From NCBI GenBank assembly GCA_028694115.1, contig JAQUUB010000014.1, forward strand, positions 1 through 64,000: DNA of 64,000 nucleotides. Direction: 5' to 3'. This DNA comes from Lachnospiraceae bacterium. GTDB lineage: Bacteria; Bacillota_A; Clostridia; Lachnospirales; Lachnospiraceae. Position numbers and translations under genes: made by a program. How positions within the stretch are numbered: the first letter of the stretch is position 1; every line of letters starts with the position of its first letter. The notes beneath the pieces were generated by a model that was given only the letters and a program-made list of their open reading frames with translations, did not search any database and was not told the origin of the DNA. Below are positions 10,383 through 19,396 of the stretch, piece by piece.

Positions 10383-11255
10383 CTATACTTCGTCCGTGAG
10401 AAAATCTTCCATACAAAAATTCAAATCTTCATGTGCAAGGAAAAGGGTACCTATTTCCTCTCCATTAATGATCTTATGGATGATATCTACATCCTTACCA
10501 TTTGCAATCACCATATCAACACCAGCACTTGTTGCTATTTTTGCAGCATTTAATTTTGTTGACATTCCGCCGGTTCCTACAGAGCTTCCTGTAGTACCTT
10601 TTCCCATATTCATTAATTCTTCCGTGATGGTATCCACCTGGGGTATGAATGTAACATCTTTATTCTCACGGGGATCGTCCGTATATAAGCCATCAATATC
10701 TGATAAAAGTATTAATAAATCAGCATTTACTAATGCTGCTACAATTGCTGAAAGTGTATCATTATCACCAAATGTATTTAAATTATCAATTTCATAAGTA
10801 GCTACCGTGTCATTTTCATTCACAACAGGAATTGCTCCTAATGTAAATAACTCGGTAAAGGTATTATGTGCATTTCTTCTGCTGATTTTATCAATAATTG
10901 TTTTCTTAGTCATAAGAATTTGTGCAGTCAATTGATTATACTCAGAAAATAATTTTTGATAAGTCATCATCAGTCTTGCCTGTCCAATGGCAGCACATGC
11001 TTGTTTAACAGCAAGCGCATCCTCCTTGCTGGATTCTGAATTTTTCTTATAATGAATTGCCTTTTTTCCAACTGCAACGGCACCTGAAGAAACTAAGGTG
11101 ACATCCATTCCACGATTCTTTAAGTCAGTCAGTTGACGAACCAGTCTCTCTAATTTTATTAAATCTTGATCTCCCGTTTCAGGATGCATTAAGGAAGAAG
11201 ATCCAATTTTTATAACAACTCTTTTTTTATCCTTTAGTGTCTCTCGATAATTCAT
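10383..11255 (-). CDS. proB: Glutamate 5-kinase
   Basis: ProB phosphorylates glutamate in the first step of proline synthesis. The amino acid kinase fold is clear: KRVVIKIGSSSL at the N-terminus, VSSGAVAVGKK, the NENDTVA substrate loop, GDNDTLSAIVA, and LLSDIDGLYT for the nucleotide. The protein ends after the kinase domain and lacks the C-terminal PUA domain of longer ProB forms. I chose the ATG at 11255 (290 residues). GGAG lies seven bases before it, whereas the upstream TTG at 11279 would overlap the preceding gene and has no ribosome site. No proA lies in the window. Confidence 0.94.
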   Translation of the reverse strand: MNYRETLKDKKRVVIKIGSSSLMHPETGDQDLIKLERLVRQLTDLKNRGMDVTLVSSGAVAVGKKAIHYKKNSESSKEDALAVKQACAAIGQARLMMTYQKLFSEYNQLTAQILMTKKTIIDKISRRNAHNTFTELFTLGAIPVVNENDTVATYEIDNLNTFGDNDTLSAIVAALVNADLLILLSDIDGLYTDDPRENKDVTFIPQVDTITEELMNMGKGTTGSSVGTGGMSTKLNAAKIATSAGVDMVIANGKDVDIIHKIINGEEIGTLFLAHEDLNFCMEDFLTDEV

Positions 11256-11272
11256 ACGCTTGCTCCATTCTA

Positions 11273-12901
11273 TTAACAATTCTTAGGATGATATTCTTGT
11301 ATCAATAATTCTGCCGCTCTGATACCATCGACTGCGGCTGATATAATTCCACCTGCATATCCAGCGCCTTCACCCACTGGATATAATCCTATCACATTGC
11401 TTTGGCCATTTTCATTTCTATTAATACGGACAGGAGAAGACGTCCTACTTTCAACAGCAGCAAGGATTGCATCCTCACGGTCAAAACCTTTTAAATTATA
11501 ACCGAATTTCTCCATTGCTTCAATAATAGATTCATGAATACTTTCTGGAAAAATTGTATTTAAATTTGCAAATTCGTAGTGACCTTTCATTTCGGGTTCT
11601 ACTTCACCAAATTTTGAGGATTCTTGATTCTTTTTGAAATCACCAAACAGCTGAATGGGTATTTTGCCTTTTCCAGCACAGTATGCACGTTCCTCCAGGA
11701 TTTTTTGAAAGTAAACTCCAATGAAAGGACTTTCTTTTTGGTACAAAACACCTTCTCTATTCAGTTCTTCTATATAGTCATCTGGCGTTACAGAAACGAC
11801 AATTGCACTATTTGCATTTTTTCCGTCCCGCCCCGAATAGCTCATTCCATTAATTGCTAAACGATTTTCTTCACTGGAAGCATCTACAACATACCCACCT
11901 GGGCACATACAAAAAGAATAGACGCCTCGGTTGTTTTTTGACTTTGCAGTCAATTTATAAGGTGCCGCCGGTAACTTGTCTGCATAATCTTCACCATACT
12001 GATCCCTATTAATCATCTTCTGGGGATGTTGAATTCTAACACCAATAGCAAATGATTTTGGCTCCATTTCAACATGATTTTCATATAAAATCTCAAAGGT
12101 ATCACGAGCACTATGTCCAATTGCCAGGAAAACATGATTTGCTATGATCTCATTTTTCCCATTTATCATAATTCCTTTTATTTCTCCATTTATAATCTTG
12201 AAATCAGTTACTTTTGATTGGAATCTAATTTCGCCGCCAAGCCGTATGATTTCATTACGCATTGCCTTCACTACATCGGATAAAACATCGGTACCAACAT
12301 GTGGCTTGGCATCATAAAGGATTTCTTCTTTTGCGCCAAATTGAATAAAGGTTTTTAGAACATAGGAGATTCTTCCCGAGGAATCTTTGACTTGCGTATT
12401 TAATTTTCCATCTGAGAATGTGCCAGCTCCGCCCTCTCCAAATTGTACATTTGATTCCTGATTGAGCTCCCCTGTTTCAAAAAAATGTTCTACCGTTCTT
12501 TTTCTTTCCTCAACATCTTCTCCTCGTTCGAATACGATTGGACAAAAGCCTTTATTTGCAAGCAGATATGCACAGAATAAACCTGCTGGACCACTGCCAA
12601 TCACGACAGGACGATTCTCTATTTCTACTGTTCCGTTCTCAGGTAATGTATATTCTGCTTTTTGTACCATGCAGATATTCTTATCACGATTTTTTTTAAA
12701 AAACTTATCTTCCTCTTCTAATTCCACTAAAACAGAATAAATAAATAAAATCTTATCTTTTTTTCTGGCATCAATTGATTTCCTAAGTATTTGAAAAGAA
12801 ATTATTTTTTTATCTTCAACTTTTAAAATTTTTGCAACTTTTTGTTTCAACTTTTCTTCATGAAATTCCAGTTCACATTTAATTTGATTGATTTGTATCA
12901 T
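11273..12901 (-). CDS. FAD-dependent dehydrogenase of the COG2509 family
   Basis: This is a predicted flavoprotein oxidoreductase of unknown substrate. An N-terminal region of about 80 residues resembles the small alpha/beta domain typical of the family (KILKVEDKKIISFQILRKSIDARKK). A Rossmann motif for FAD follows (VVIGSGPAGLFCAYLLA). Then come the family hallmarks NVQFGEGGAGTFSDGKL and a C-terminal YPVGEGAGYAGGIISAAVDG that closes the FAD site. I chose the ATG at 12901 (543 residues) because GGAAAGAG precedes it. Upstream starts lie inside the preceding flavoprotein gene, which already overlaps by 23 bases. Confidence 0.85.
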   Translation of the reverse strand: MIQINQIKCELEFHEEKLKQKVAKILKVEDKKIISFQILRKSIDARKKDKILFIYSVLVELEEEDKFFKKNRDKNICMVQKAEYTLPENGTVEIENRPVVIGSGPAGLFCAYLLANKGFCPIVFERGEDVEERKRTVEHFFETGELNQESNVQFGEGGAGTFSDGKLNTQVKDSSGRISYVLKTFIQFGAKEEILYDAKPHVGTDVLSDVVKAMRNEIIRLGGEIRFQSKVTDFKIINGEIKGIMINGKNEIIANHVFLAIGHSARDTFEILYENHVEMEPKSFAIGVRIQHPQKMINRDQYGEDYADKLPAAPYKLTAKSKNNRGVYSFCMCPGGYVVDASSEENRLAINGMSYSGRDGKNANSAIVVSVTPDDYIEELNREGVLYQKESPFIGVYFQKILEERAYCAGKGKIPIQLFGDFKKNQESSKFGEVEPEMKGHYEFANLNTIFPESIHESIIEAMEKFGYNLKGFDREDAILAAVESRTSSPVRINRNENGQSNVIGLYPVGEGAGYAGGIISAAVDGIRAAELLIQEYHPKNC

Positions 12902-14117
12902 TACTTGCACTCTTTCCTGCGACATATCCCGAAGTCCATGCCCATTGAAGATTATACCCTCCGCAAAGTCCATCAATATCTATGATTTCACCTGCAAAAT
13001 ATAATCCATTTATGTTTCTTGCTTCTAAATTATTTGTAAGACATTCCGTCAAAATTCCTCCACTGCACGTCTGGGCATTTTCAAATCCATTCGTGGCTTC
13101 AATTGGAACACGAAACTGTTTCAATATTTCACATAAATTCTTTAATTGCTCTTTTTTTATATCTTGAGATAGGGAATTTAAACTGATCTGACATTCCTTT
13201 AAGAAAAAGGAAATCATCTTTTTGGGAAAAAGTCCTATTAGACATTCTTCATTTGTTTTATCAAAAGAATTATCAAATCGATTCTTTAAAAAATCATATA
13301 AATACTCTTTTGTGAAATCAGGCATAAAATCGATTGCAACTTCTACTTCTTTTCGCTCTTCTATTGCTCTTGCAACTGTTCCTGAAATCTGAAATGTCGG
13401 AATTCCAGAGATCCCATATTCCGTAATCTGTAATTCCCCACGGTCAGAATCTACAGGACTTCCGTTGACTACAACCGTCAATCTGGTGTCCATTCGGATT
13501 CCGCTAATGCTTTTAAATATTTTAAGTGGACTTCTTAATTGAACAAGCGCAGGTACCGGTTTTCTTAGCGGGATTCCCAGTTTTTTTGCAATCTTATATC
13601 CGCTTCCATCCGATCCTGTTTTAGGGGCTGCCATGGAACCCGTTGCAATAATAACGGAGGTACTATGTAAGATTCCTGCCTGGTCCGTTTTAATTATAAA
13701 ATCTCCTGATTCTGACTTTTTAATATCTAAAATATGACACTCAAGAATCACTTGAATCTGCAATCTTCTAATTTCAAATCGTAATGCATCAAGAACAGAA
13801 GCTGCCTGTTCTGAGTAGGGATATAATAAACCATTTCTATTTTTTGTATAGATTCCTAATTCCAGAAAAAACTGTATGGTTTCTTTTATACCAAAGACTT
13901 TAAACAATCCTTCTACAAAACCAGGATGGTTTCCACGATAAAACTCAGCACTTAATAAGCAGTTTGTCAGGTTGCACTTTCCATTTCCTGTAGCGAGTAT
14001 TTTATTTCCTATTCTGTCTTTATGTTCTAACAGCAAAACTTCACTGCCATTTCTGGCTGCAACGATTGCAGCCATCATGCCAGCAGCTCCTCCGCCAATT
14101 ACAATGACTTTATTCAT
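12879..14117 (-). CDS. HI0933-family (BaiN/YhiN-like) flavoprotein
   Basis: This is an NAD(P)/FAD-dependent oxidoreductase family member. The FAD dinucleotide motif VIGGGAAGMMAAIVAARNG opens the protein. It is followed by the HI0933 signature GNKILATGNGKCNLTN and a C-terminal GLYFAGEIIDIDGLCGGYNLQWA. Relatives include BaiN, implicated in bile acid 7-dehydroxylation in gut clostridia, but most members have no proven substrate, so I do not assign one. At 412 residues it is normal. The 3' end overlaps the COG2509 flavoprotein gene, and the pair are conserved-looking neighbours. Confidence 0.87.
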   Translation of the reverse strand: MNKVIVIGGGAAGMMAAIVAARNGSEVLLLEHKDRIGNKILATGNGKCNLTNCLLSAEFYRGNHPGFVEGLFKVFGIKETIQFFLELGIYTKNRNGLLYPYSEQAASVLDALRFEIRRLQIQVILECHILDIKKSESGDFIIKTDQAGILHSTSVIIATGSMAAPKTGSDGSGYKIAKKLGIPLRKPVPALVQLRSPLKIFKSISGIRMDTRLTVVVNGSPVDSDRGELQITEYGISGIPTFQISGTVARAIEERKEVEVAIDFMPDFTKEYLYDFLKNRFDNSFDKTNEECLIGLFPKKMISFFLKECQISLNSLSQDIKKEQLKNLCEILKQFRVPIEATNGFENAQTCSGGILTECLTNNLEARNINGLYFAGEIIDIDGLCGGYNLQWAWTSGYVAGKSASNDTNQSN

Positions 14118-14164
14118 ATTATGATTCCAATCTACGCAAATATTGCGAAATTCTTAAAATAAAT

Positions 14165-14195
14165 AACATGTGATGAGAAACTCCCTTCACATGTT
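14165..14195 (-). terminator. Probable intrinsic terminator after the BofC-like gene
   Basis: A 9-bp perfect inverted repeat (AACATGTGA / TCACATGTT, arms at 14165-14173 and 14187-14195) lies 12 bases beyond the BofC-like stop. On the minus strand it is followed by a T-rich stretch (TTATTTATTTT). The 13-base loop is longer than usual. Confidence 0.6.
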
Positions 14196-14206
14196 GCATT
14201 ATATCA

Positions 14207-14842
14207 TTAACTTGTATACGTTTCTAGAAAATTATATAATTCTTTTGCAGTATTTAAAATCTTACCATCCATAATTTCTTGTCGTAGACCCTCTGGCAAA
14301 TCATTTGTCTTAATATCCGTATACGTATAAAAAGTATTGTAGTCATTCATATAAACAGATACATATCCTCTTTCTGATACAAGGATATAACAATCCTCTT
14401 TCAACGCATCGTCCTCTAACGTTCCTTCATAATTTTTTCGAATAATGATTTTATCATCTGAAAAAGAAATTACTTCTACACTTAGAAATCCTCGATTGAT
14501 ATCTTCAAGTGTTGGAGATTCTTCATATCTTTTTAGATAATCGATTAATTCTGTTCTGCTTAAACCCAGCATTTCTACAGGAACATCAATTTCATCTTCT
14601 GTTAATGTAAAGTCCGAAGCATTATATTTTTCTAGGATATATTTTGTATCCGTTTTAATAATAGCCTCATTATTATTACCAGTGAAAATTGCTGTTCCAG
14701 GAGCTTCCTCTTCTTCGGCCTTTGCTTCTTGCATGGGAATTACTGATAGTTTCGAATATTGATAGGCACAAATCCCACATAACACCAATAGCATAATCCC
14801 CATAAAAAAGCTGATACTTAATTTTCTATTCATAGGAAACAC
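14207..14842 (-). CDS. Membrane-anchored BofC-like protein
   Basis: This 211-residue protein has one N-terminal hydrophobic segment (about residues 10-27) and an acidic, extracytoplasmic remainder. The C-terminal ~70 residues (CYILVSERGYVSVYMND, DLPEGLRQEI, ELYNFLETYTS) resemble the BofC C-terminal domain seen in clostridial proteins. BofC in Bacillus moderates SpoIVB-dependent pro-sigma-K processing, so a role in sporulation is possible but unproven. The start is a GTG with AAGGAG four bases upstream; an ATG three codons later is the alternative. The next gene upstream is a SpoVB/MurJ-type flippase. Confidence 0.55.
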   Translation of the reverse strand: MFPMNRKLSISFFMGIMLLVLCGICAYQYSKLSVIPMQEAKAEEEEAPGTAIFTGNNNEAIIKTDTKYILEKYNASDFTLTEDEIDVPVEMLGLSRTELIDYLKRYEESPTLEDINRGFLSVEVISFSDDKIIIRKNYEGTLEDDALKEDCYILVSERGYVSVYMNDYNTFYTYTDIKTNDLPEGLRQEIMDGKILNTAKELYNFLETYTS

Positions 14843-14893
14843 TCATCTCCTTTTTCCTATAGTATCAGCCAAAAATCTGTTAATATTCAGTTT

Positions 14894-16540
14894 TTATAAT
14901 AAATGTAAAGTTTTTGCAATCTTACAGATACTTCTACCACAAGGCATTGTCAATAATTCTTCTTCCCTTAATCCTTTTAGCTTAATGATTGTAATAAAGT
15001 ATACAATAGCGCCTAATAGTATAGATACTAAAGTAGAAAATATATTTGATAATTTTAAATGTAATAAATAATAAATTCCATATAGGGTAATACCCATGAT
15101 AATCGAAGAAACTGCTGGTAATAAAAAGGTGCGGATCACTTCTTGTTTATAATGCAAATATTTTCTGATAGCCAAATGATTTAAGATACTCATCATAAGA
15201 GAGAAAACTATATTTGCGATTACAACACTATAAATCCCCCAATTAAGGTATTGTAAAAATAGAAACAGAATAGCCAGATGAACAATTAATGATAGGATTG
15301 CATTCCTTACTGGAATTTTCATCTTATTGATTCCCTGTAGAATACCATTTGATAATGTTGATATGGAAAATAGAACGATATTGACGCATCCCATCTGCAT
15401 GAGCTTTGCCGCAAGATCATATCCTTCATGAAACAGCATAGACATAATTGGAAGTGCTAATACACCCAATCCAACTGCACAGGGGAAAGCAATAAACATC
15501 GTAAATCGCATCGCAGATGAGATTCTTTTCTTTACAACCTTCCTATTTCCTAAAGCAATATATTTGCTGAGGACCGGTACGGTAGATGCACTCATGGCAT
15601 TTGCCAAAGCAATCGGCACATTTAATAATAATTTATATTCGCCTGTATAAGTCCCCCATATAGAAGCTTTTGTACTCTCAAATCCCTTTTGTATCATAAT
15701 CTTATTGAAGATACTATTATCTAAAAGATCACTAATGTTATAAATGGCTGTACTAAAAATAACAGGTACCACAGTAAGTAATAAAATTTTTAAAACCAAA
15801 TGATAACTTTCTAATTTTCCTGTTTGATCTTTTAATGATTGCTTGTGCAATGTTTTACCAATTAATAATAAAACGATAATTAAAAAAATAAGACCAATGA
15901 AAGCTCCTACGCTGGTTCCAAGCGTACTTCCTGCTGCACCATAAGCGGGCGCATAAGAATCATTCCTTAAGATATCAGCAACTTTTTTTCCATAATGAAA
16001 AAGATAAGTTGCAGCTAAAATACTAACAACTGCATTCACAATCTGTTCTACAATTTGGGATACTGCGGTAGGAACCATGGTTCCCATTCCTTGGAAATAA
16101 CCTCGAATCACACCCATGATTGCAACAATTAGAAGGGTTGGAGCAAATATTTTTAATGCAATGGCACTAAGTGGTTCACTCATTATTTTTGTAGCAAAAA
16201 AATTCGACCCCAAAAAAATCAAAATACAGACAATGCCACCTGTAACAAACGAGAATAATAATGCACCTTTAAAAATTCGCTGTGCATTCTTATACTGTCC
16301 TTTTGAAATTCTGGCCGAAACGAGTTTAGAAACTGCAAGTGGTAAACTATAAGAAGATATTAACAACATAATACTATAAACTTGAAATGCTGCTGAATAA
16401 TAGCCATTTCCTTCCGTACCTATAATATTATTTACTGGAATACGATAAATCATTCCAATGATACGCGTAATAATACCTGCTATTGCAAGAATACCACCCT
16501 GCACTATAAAGTTTGAGCTTTTTTTGGAATTTCTGCCCAT
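14894..16540 (-). CDS. SpoVB/MurJ-type lipid-linked oligosaccharide flippase
   Basis: This is a polytopic membrane protein of the MOP/MATE superfamily, probably translocating a lipid-linked wall or spore-cortex precursor. It starts with a short basic tail followed by FIVQGGILAIAGIITRIIGMIYR, the opening segment of SpoVB/YtgP proteins. About 14 hydrophobic helices are spread over 548 residues, with the family-typical NNIIGTEGNGYYSAA after helix 1. SpoVB acts in spore cortex synthesis, whereas YtgP/MurJ supplies vegetative peptidoglycan. The sequence alone does not separate them. The gene is four bases downstream of the DUF3048 lipoprotein gene, so they are probably cotranscribed. Confidence 0.85.
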   Translation of the reverse strand: MGRNSKKSSNFIVQGGILAIAGIITRIIGMIYRIPVNNIIGTEGNGYYSAAFQVYSIMLLISSYSLPLAVSKLVSARISKGQYKNAQRIFKGALLFSFVTGGIVCILIFLGSNFFATKIMSEPLSAIALKIFAPTLLIVAIMGVIRGYFQGMGTMVPTAVSQIVEQIVNAVVSILAATYLFHYGKKVADILRNDSYAPAYGAAGSTLGTSVGAFIGLIFLIIVLLLIGKTLHKQSLKDQTGKLESYHLVLKILLLTVVPVIFSTAIYNISDLLDNSIFNKIMIQKGFESTKASIWGTYTGEYKLLLNVPIALANAMSASTVPVLSKYIALGNRKVVKKRISSAMRFTMFIAFPCAVGLGVLALPIMSMLFHEGYDLAAKLMQMGCVNIVLFSISTLSNGILQGINKMKIPVRNAILSLIVHLAILFLFLQYLNWGIYSVVIANIVFSLMMSILNHLAIRKYLHYKQEVIRTFLLPAVSSIIMGITLYGIYYLLHLKLSNIFSTLVSILLGAIVYFITIIKLKGLREEELLTMPCGRSICKIAKTLHLL

Positions 16541-16543
16541 ATT

Positions 16544-17692
16544 TTAATTAATCTCCACTTTATCTCCAAATGTATCCTGTATAATACAAACCCAGGTCTT
16601 TCCTTGATTTAAAATGATTTCATAACCTTGTGAATCATAATAGCGAACGCTTCCTTCATCACCATCATATCGAATCCAAGAGCCTTTTTCTGCCTTTCCC
16701 TTTGTGATATAAACCATCTCTCCACCAGCATGACAGTCAAAGCCTAAATAACCATTATTATCTGCTTCTTCCCATGAAGAATATTGTAAAATAATATTAT
16801 CAATAGAAAGTTGAACATCATTCATATCATCAATCTGTTTATCTCCATATTGAAAACGATAGTATTTCCCATCTGTTTCATTATATTCAAACCAAGGCTG
16901 ATTAATTAAGTAACCTGGTTTTACAAGTTTTGCAGTAAAAGAATCCGTCCCATCTGGCTGAATTGTTTCATTGTCATTTGCAAAAGTAAATTTACCCTTA
17001 TATTTTTCACTGTATCCAGTGCGATATCCTAATTTTTTAATACCAGCATTGATTCCTTTTCCACTGGCATAGGCATTATGAGGAGCAACACGGTCTGTTG
17101 TACGGTAGAACACGGTACCACCAATGCCTGAAAGCCCACTTAAATTATTAACATATTCCATGTCTAATAAAGGTTTTGCATATGCTGACTGTCCATAATG
17201 CGCATAAACAGCATCAAATTCTAACGCATAGTAAACAAAATAATTACGACAGCTTCGTACAGAACCAATTTTATCTAAATCATCATAGTTTTCAAAAATA
17301 CCCATCATTCTTGTAAGAGAACCCTCTACCACACATTCATAAATTACATCTGCCATACTTACACCAGTCATTGGCTGAGCTTCTTTGATATTATTTAACA
17401 TAACAGCTACCGGTCTGCGATCCCCAATTGACTCGTCCACCCATTTACCAGTTAAATAACTACGTACTTGTCCATCTTTTCTCTCACGCTCCACACCATA
17501 ACTAGAAGTATGACCATTGGCTGCTGGAATGGTTCCTTCTACTGTAACGGTTGTGTCTTCTGGTTCTGGATAAGCACTTAAATCTGAAACGGTTGCCTCT
17601 TCTGGGTCAGTTACCTCACCTGCATTATTTCCACATCCTGCAATAGAAACCATACCTATTACTATAAGCACAAATAGCTGCCATTTTTTCAT
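16544..17692 (-). CDS. DUF3048 lipoprotein (YerB-like)
   Basis: A predicted lipoprotein of 382 residues. The signal peptide ends in a lipobox, SIAG-Cys20. A low-complexity acidic linker is followed by the DUF3048 domain, recognised by RPVAVMLNNIKEAQPMTGVSMAD and EGSLTRMMGIFE. A C-terminal DUF3048 partner domain holds WFEYNETDGKYYRFQYG and a late GKTWVCI segment. The function is unknown; relatives such as YerB are membrane-surface proteins. It sits between ybeY and the flippase gene, replacing the dgkA-cdd-era genes that follow ybeY in Bacillus. Confidence 0.88.
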   Translation of the reverse strand: MKKWQLFVLIVIGMVSIAGCGNNAGEVTDPEEATVSDLSAYPEPEDTTVTVEGTIPAANGHTSSYGVERERKDGQVRSYLTGKWVDESIGDRRPVAVMLNNIKEAQPMTGVSMADVIYECVVEGSLTRMMGIFENYDDLDKIGSVRSCRNYFVYYALEFDAVYAHYGQSAYAKPLLDMEYVNNLSGLSGIGGTVFYRTTDRVAPHNAYASGKGINAGIKKLGYRTGYSEKYKGKFTFANDNETIQPDGTDSFTAKLVKPGYLINQPWFEYNETDGKYYRFQYGDKQIDDMNDVQLSIDNIILQYSSWEEADNNGYLGFDCHAGGEMVYITKGKAEKGSWIRYDGDEGSVRYYDSQGYEIILNQGKTWVCIIQDTFGDKVEIN

Positions 17693-17707
17693 AACATTAC
17701 TCCAATC

Positions 17708-18205
17708 TTATCTATTAATTCCCAATTCATCTAACATTCTTTTTTGCTTTTGCTCCATTATGGAAGTTTCTTCCTCTTCCATATGATCGTAACCAAGTAA
17801 GTGTAACATACTATGGGCAATAAGAAAAGAAATTTCTCTCTCCTTGCTATGTCCATACTTCTCTGCCTGATCGATTACTTTATCGATGGAAATTACGATA
17901 TCTCCTAATAATAGCTCTCCTGTTTCAGGGTTAAAACAATCAGAAAATGAGTCTTCCACTTCCGAAAAGTCAGATGGTGTTTTATATTCAATCATCGGAA
18001 AGGATAAGACATCCGTAGGTCTGTCAATATTTCGAAATTCCTTATTCATTTTCTGAATTTCCAAATCATCTGTAACCAGCAGGTTGATTTCCACCTCATA
18101 GGGACATTGTTCATCATCCAGTGTTTTTGTTGCTATTTTTTCAAAAATTTCCTGATAATTAAGTCCTATCTCTTTGTCTGTCTCTACCTCAACGCAAAAA
18201 GTCAT
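17708..18205 (-). CDS. ybeY: Endoribonuclease YbeY (rRNA maturation factor)
   Basis: YbeY is a zinc-dependent endoribonuclease needed for 16S rRNA 3' maturation and ribosome quality control. The zinc motif HxxxHxxxxxH is His131, His135 and His141 (HSMLHLLGYDH). RPTDVLSFP at 62-70 and LGDIVIS near 100 are further family signatures. At 165 residues it is of normal length. The ATG overlaps the end of the PgpH-like gene by 17 bases, with an AAGGAGG 12 bases upstream. The order phoH - PgpH-like - ybeY matches Bacillus. Confidence 0.95.
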   Translation of the reverse strand: MTFCVEVETDKEIGLNYQEIFEKIATKTLDDEQCPYEVEINLLVTDDLEIQKMNKEFRNIDRPTDVLSFPMIEYKTPSDFSEVEDSFSDCFNPETGELLLGDIVISIDKVIDQAEKYGHSKEREISFLIAHSMLHLLGYDHMEEEETSIMEQKQKRMLDELGINR

Positions 18206-19385
18206 AATATAGCTTTTCCTCCTTAAAGTAATCTTTCATTTTATAGTATTCCCATAATTTCAAATCTGTATTTTTAAAAACATTTGCTTCTAATTTCTTT
18301 TTGAACACAACTTCAATCACTTTATCATATTCAATCGGAGTATCTGGTTCTTTTTTTAGTAAAAACAAGATGCTTGTTACAATTGCATCTGACATCATAA
18401 CAATGATCGTTTCTTTCCTTGTTGGCACAATACTGGCGCTAGAGTATTCTTGCAATAGATGAATTAATTCTGTCGGAAAAAGATACTCCTGACCTATTTC
18501 AATATTTAATACATTAATGTTTTTGCCACGTAAGACGCCGATTTTATGATAGTATCCACCAGCCTTTGCAAGTTTCCTGTCACATGAGAGTTTGTCTGCA
18601 ATTCGATCACTTAAATAAGCAGTATGTATTGCCTGATAATATTCTGCCTTATCAAAAGACTTTAACTGAGTCAGTAGTTGATACTCGGTATCATTTATTT
18701 CTGTATATTTATCGTCATTCCTATATACAATGCCCTTTGCTATGAGATGTAAGGAAACAAATAGAATCAATGCATTGCAAAAAATACCTACAGTTGGATT
18801 AATGATGATTTCTGGCGTGATTTCAAATTGTTGAAGAAAGTATACAGCCATATACGTTACGATACTAATCCATGTGATATTAATAACAGGCAAGATGATT
18901 TTAAACGTATCTTTCCCTTTATAAAAAATAGCAATGGCAAAAAAACCTGTTAAAAAATAATAGATAAATTCATAAAAAGACGAATAGGACAACATCACTA
19001 AAATACTACTGAATAAAAAATAAGCACATATTCCAATCTCAAAATTAGAAAACAATGCAAAAATCAGGCCAATAGCAACAAGTGGTACCATATACTTTGG
19101 TAGCAGCGCACCAAAAACAGATATTGTTAGTGCAATGGTATAAGAAATACAAATTCGAAATAAATGATCTCTGTTATCAAATAAATAAGAATCCGCATGA
19201 TTGGTTCCCGCTATTACATAAATTAATATTCCACTTTGTATACAACAAATAACAACATTTCGAATTACTTCCGTAGTTGAATCCTTTATCAGGTAAGTTG
19301 CAAATCCTACAACAATCGGTGTTAATAGAATGATATACACAGACATTAAGAATTCCTGCAACCCAGTATCTTTTCGGTATTCCAT
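18189..19385 (-). CDS. PgpH (7TM-HD)-like membrane protein, shortened and with degenerate HD site
   Basis: This gene occupies the phoH-ybeY slot that in Firmicutes holds pgpH (yqfF), a cyclic-di-AMP phosphodiesterase. The 398-residue product begins directly with the transmembrane part: about six or seven helices between residues 11 and 220. The large N-terminal extracellular 7TMR-HDED domain is absent. The cytosolic end resembles the PgpH HD domain (KLAKAGGYYHKIG at 271-283). However, the metal-binding His-Asp doublet reads His280-Lys281, and the following region is short and divergent. His254 aligns with the first HD histidine. Catalysis is therefore doubtful. A sensory or scaffold role is possible. 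Assignment rests on position plus the GGYYHKIG match. Confidence 0.7.
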   Translation of the reverse strand: MEYRKDTGLQEFLMSVYIILLTPIVVGFATYLIKDSTTEVIRNVVICCIQSGILIYVIAGTNHADSYLFDNRDHLFRICISYTIALTISVFGALLPKYMVPLVAIGLIFALFSNFEIGICAYFLFSSILVMLSYSSFYEFIYYFLTGFFAIAIFYKGKDTFKIILPVINITWISIVTYMAVYFLQQFEITPEIIINPTVGIFCNALILFVSLHLIAKGIVYRNDDKYTEINDTEYQLLTQLKSFDKAEYYQAIHTAYLSDRIADKLSCDRKLAKAGGYYHKIGVLRGKNINVLNIEIGQEYLFPTELIHLLQEYSSASIVPTRKETIIVMMSDAIVTSILFLLKKEPDTPIEYDKVIEVVFKKKLEANVFKNTDLKLWEYYKMKDYFKEEKLYYDFLR

Positions 19386-19396
19386 AAAATAACTCC

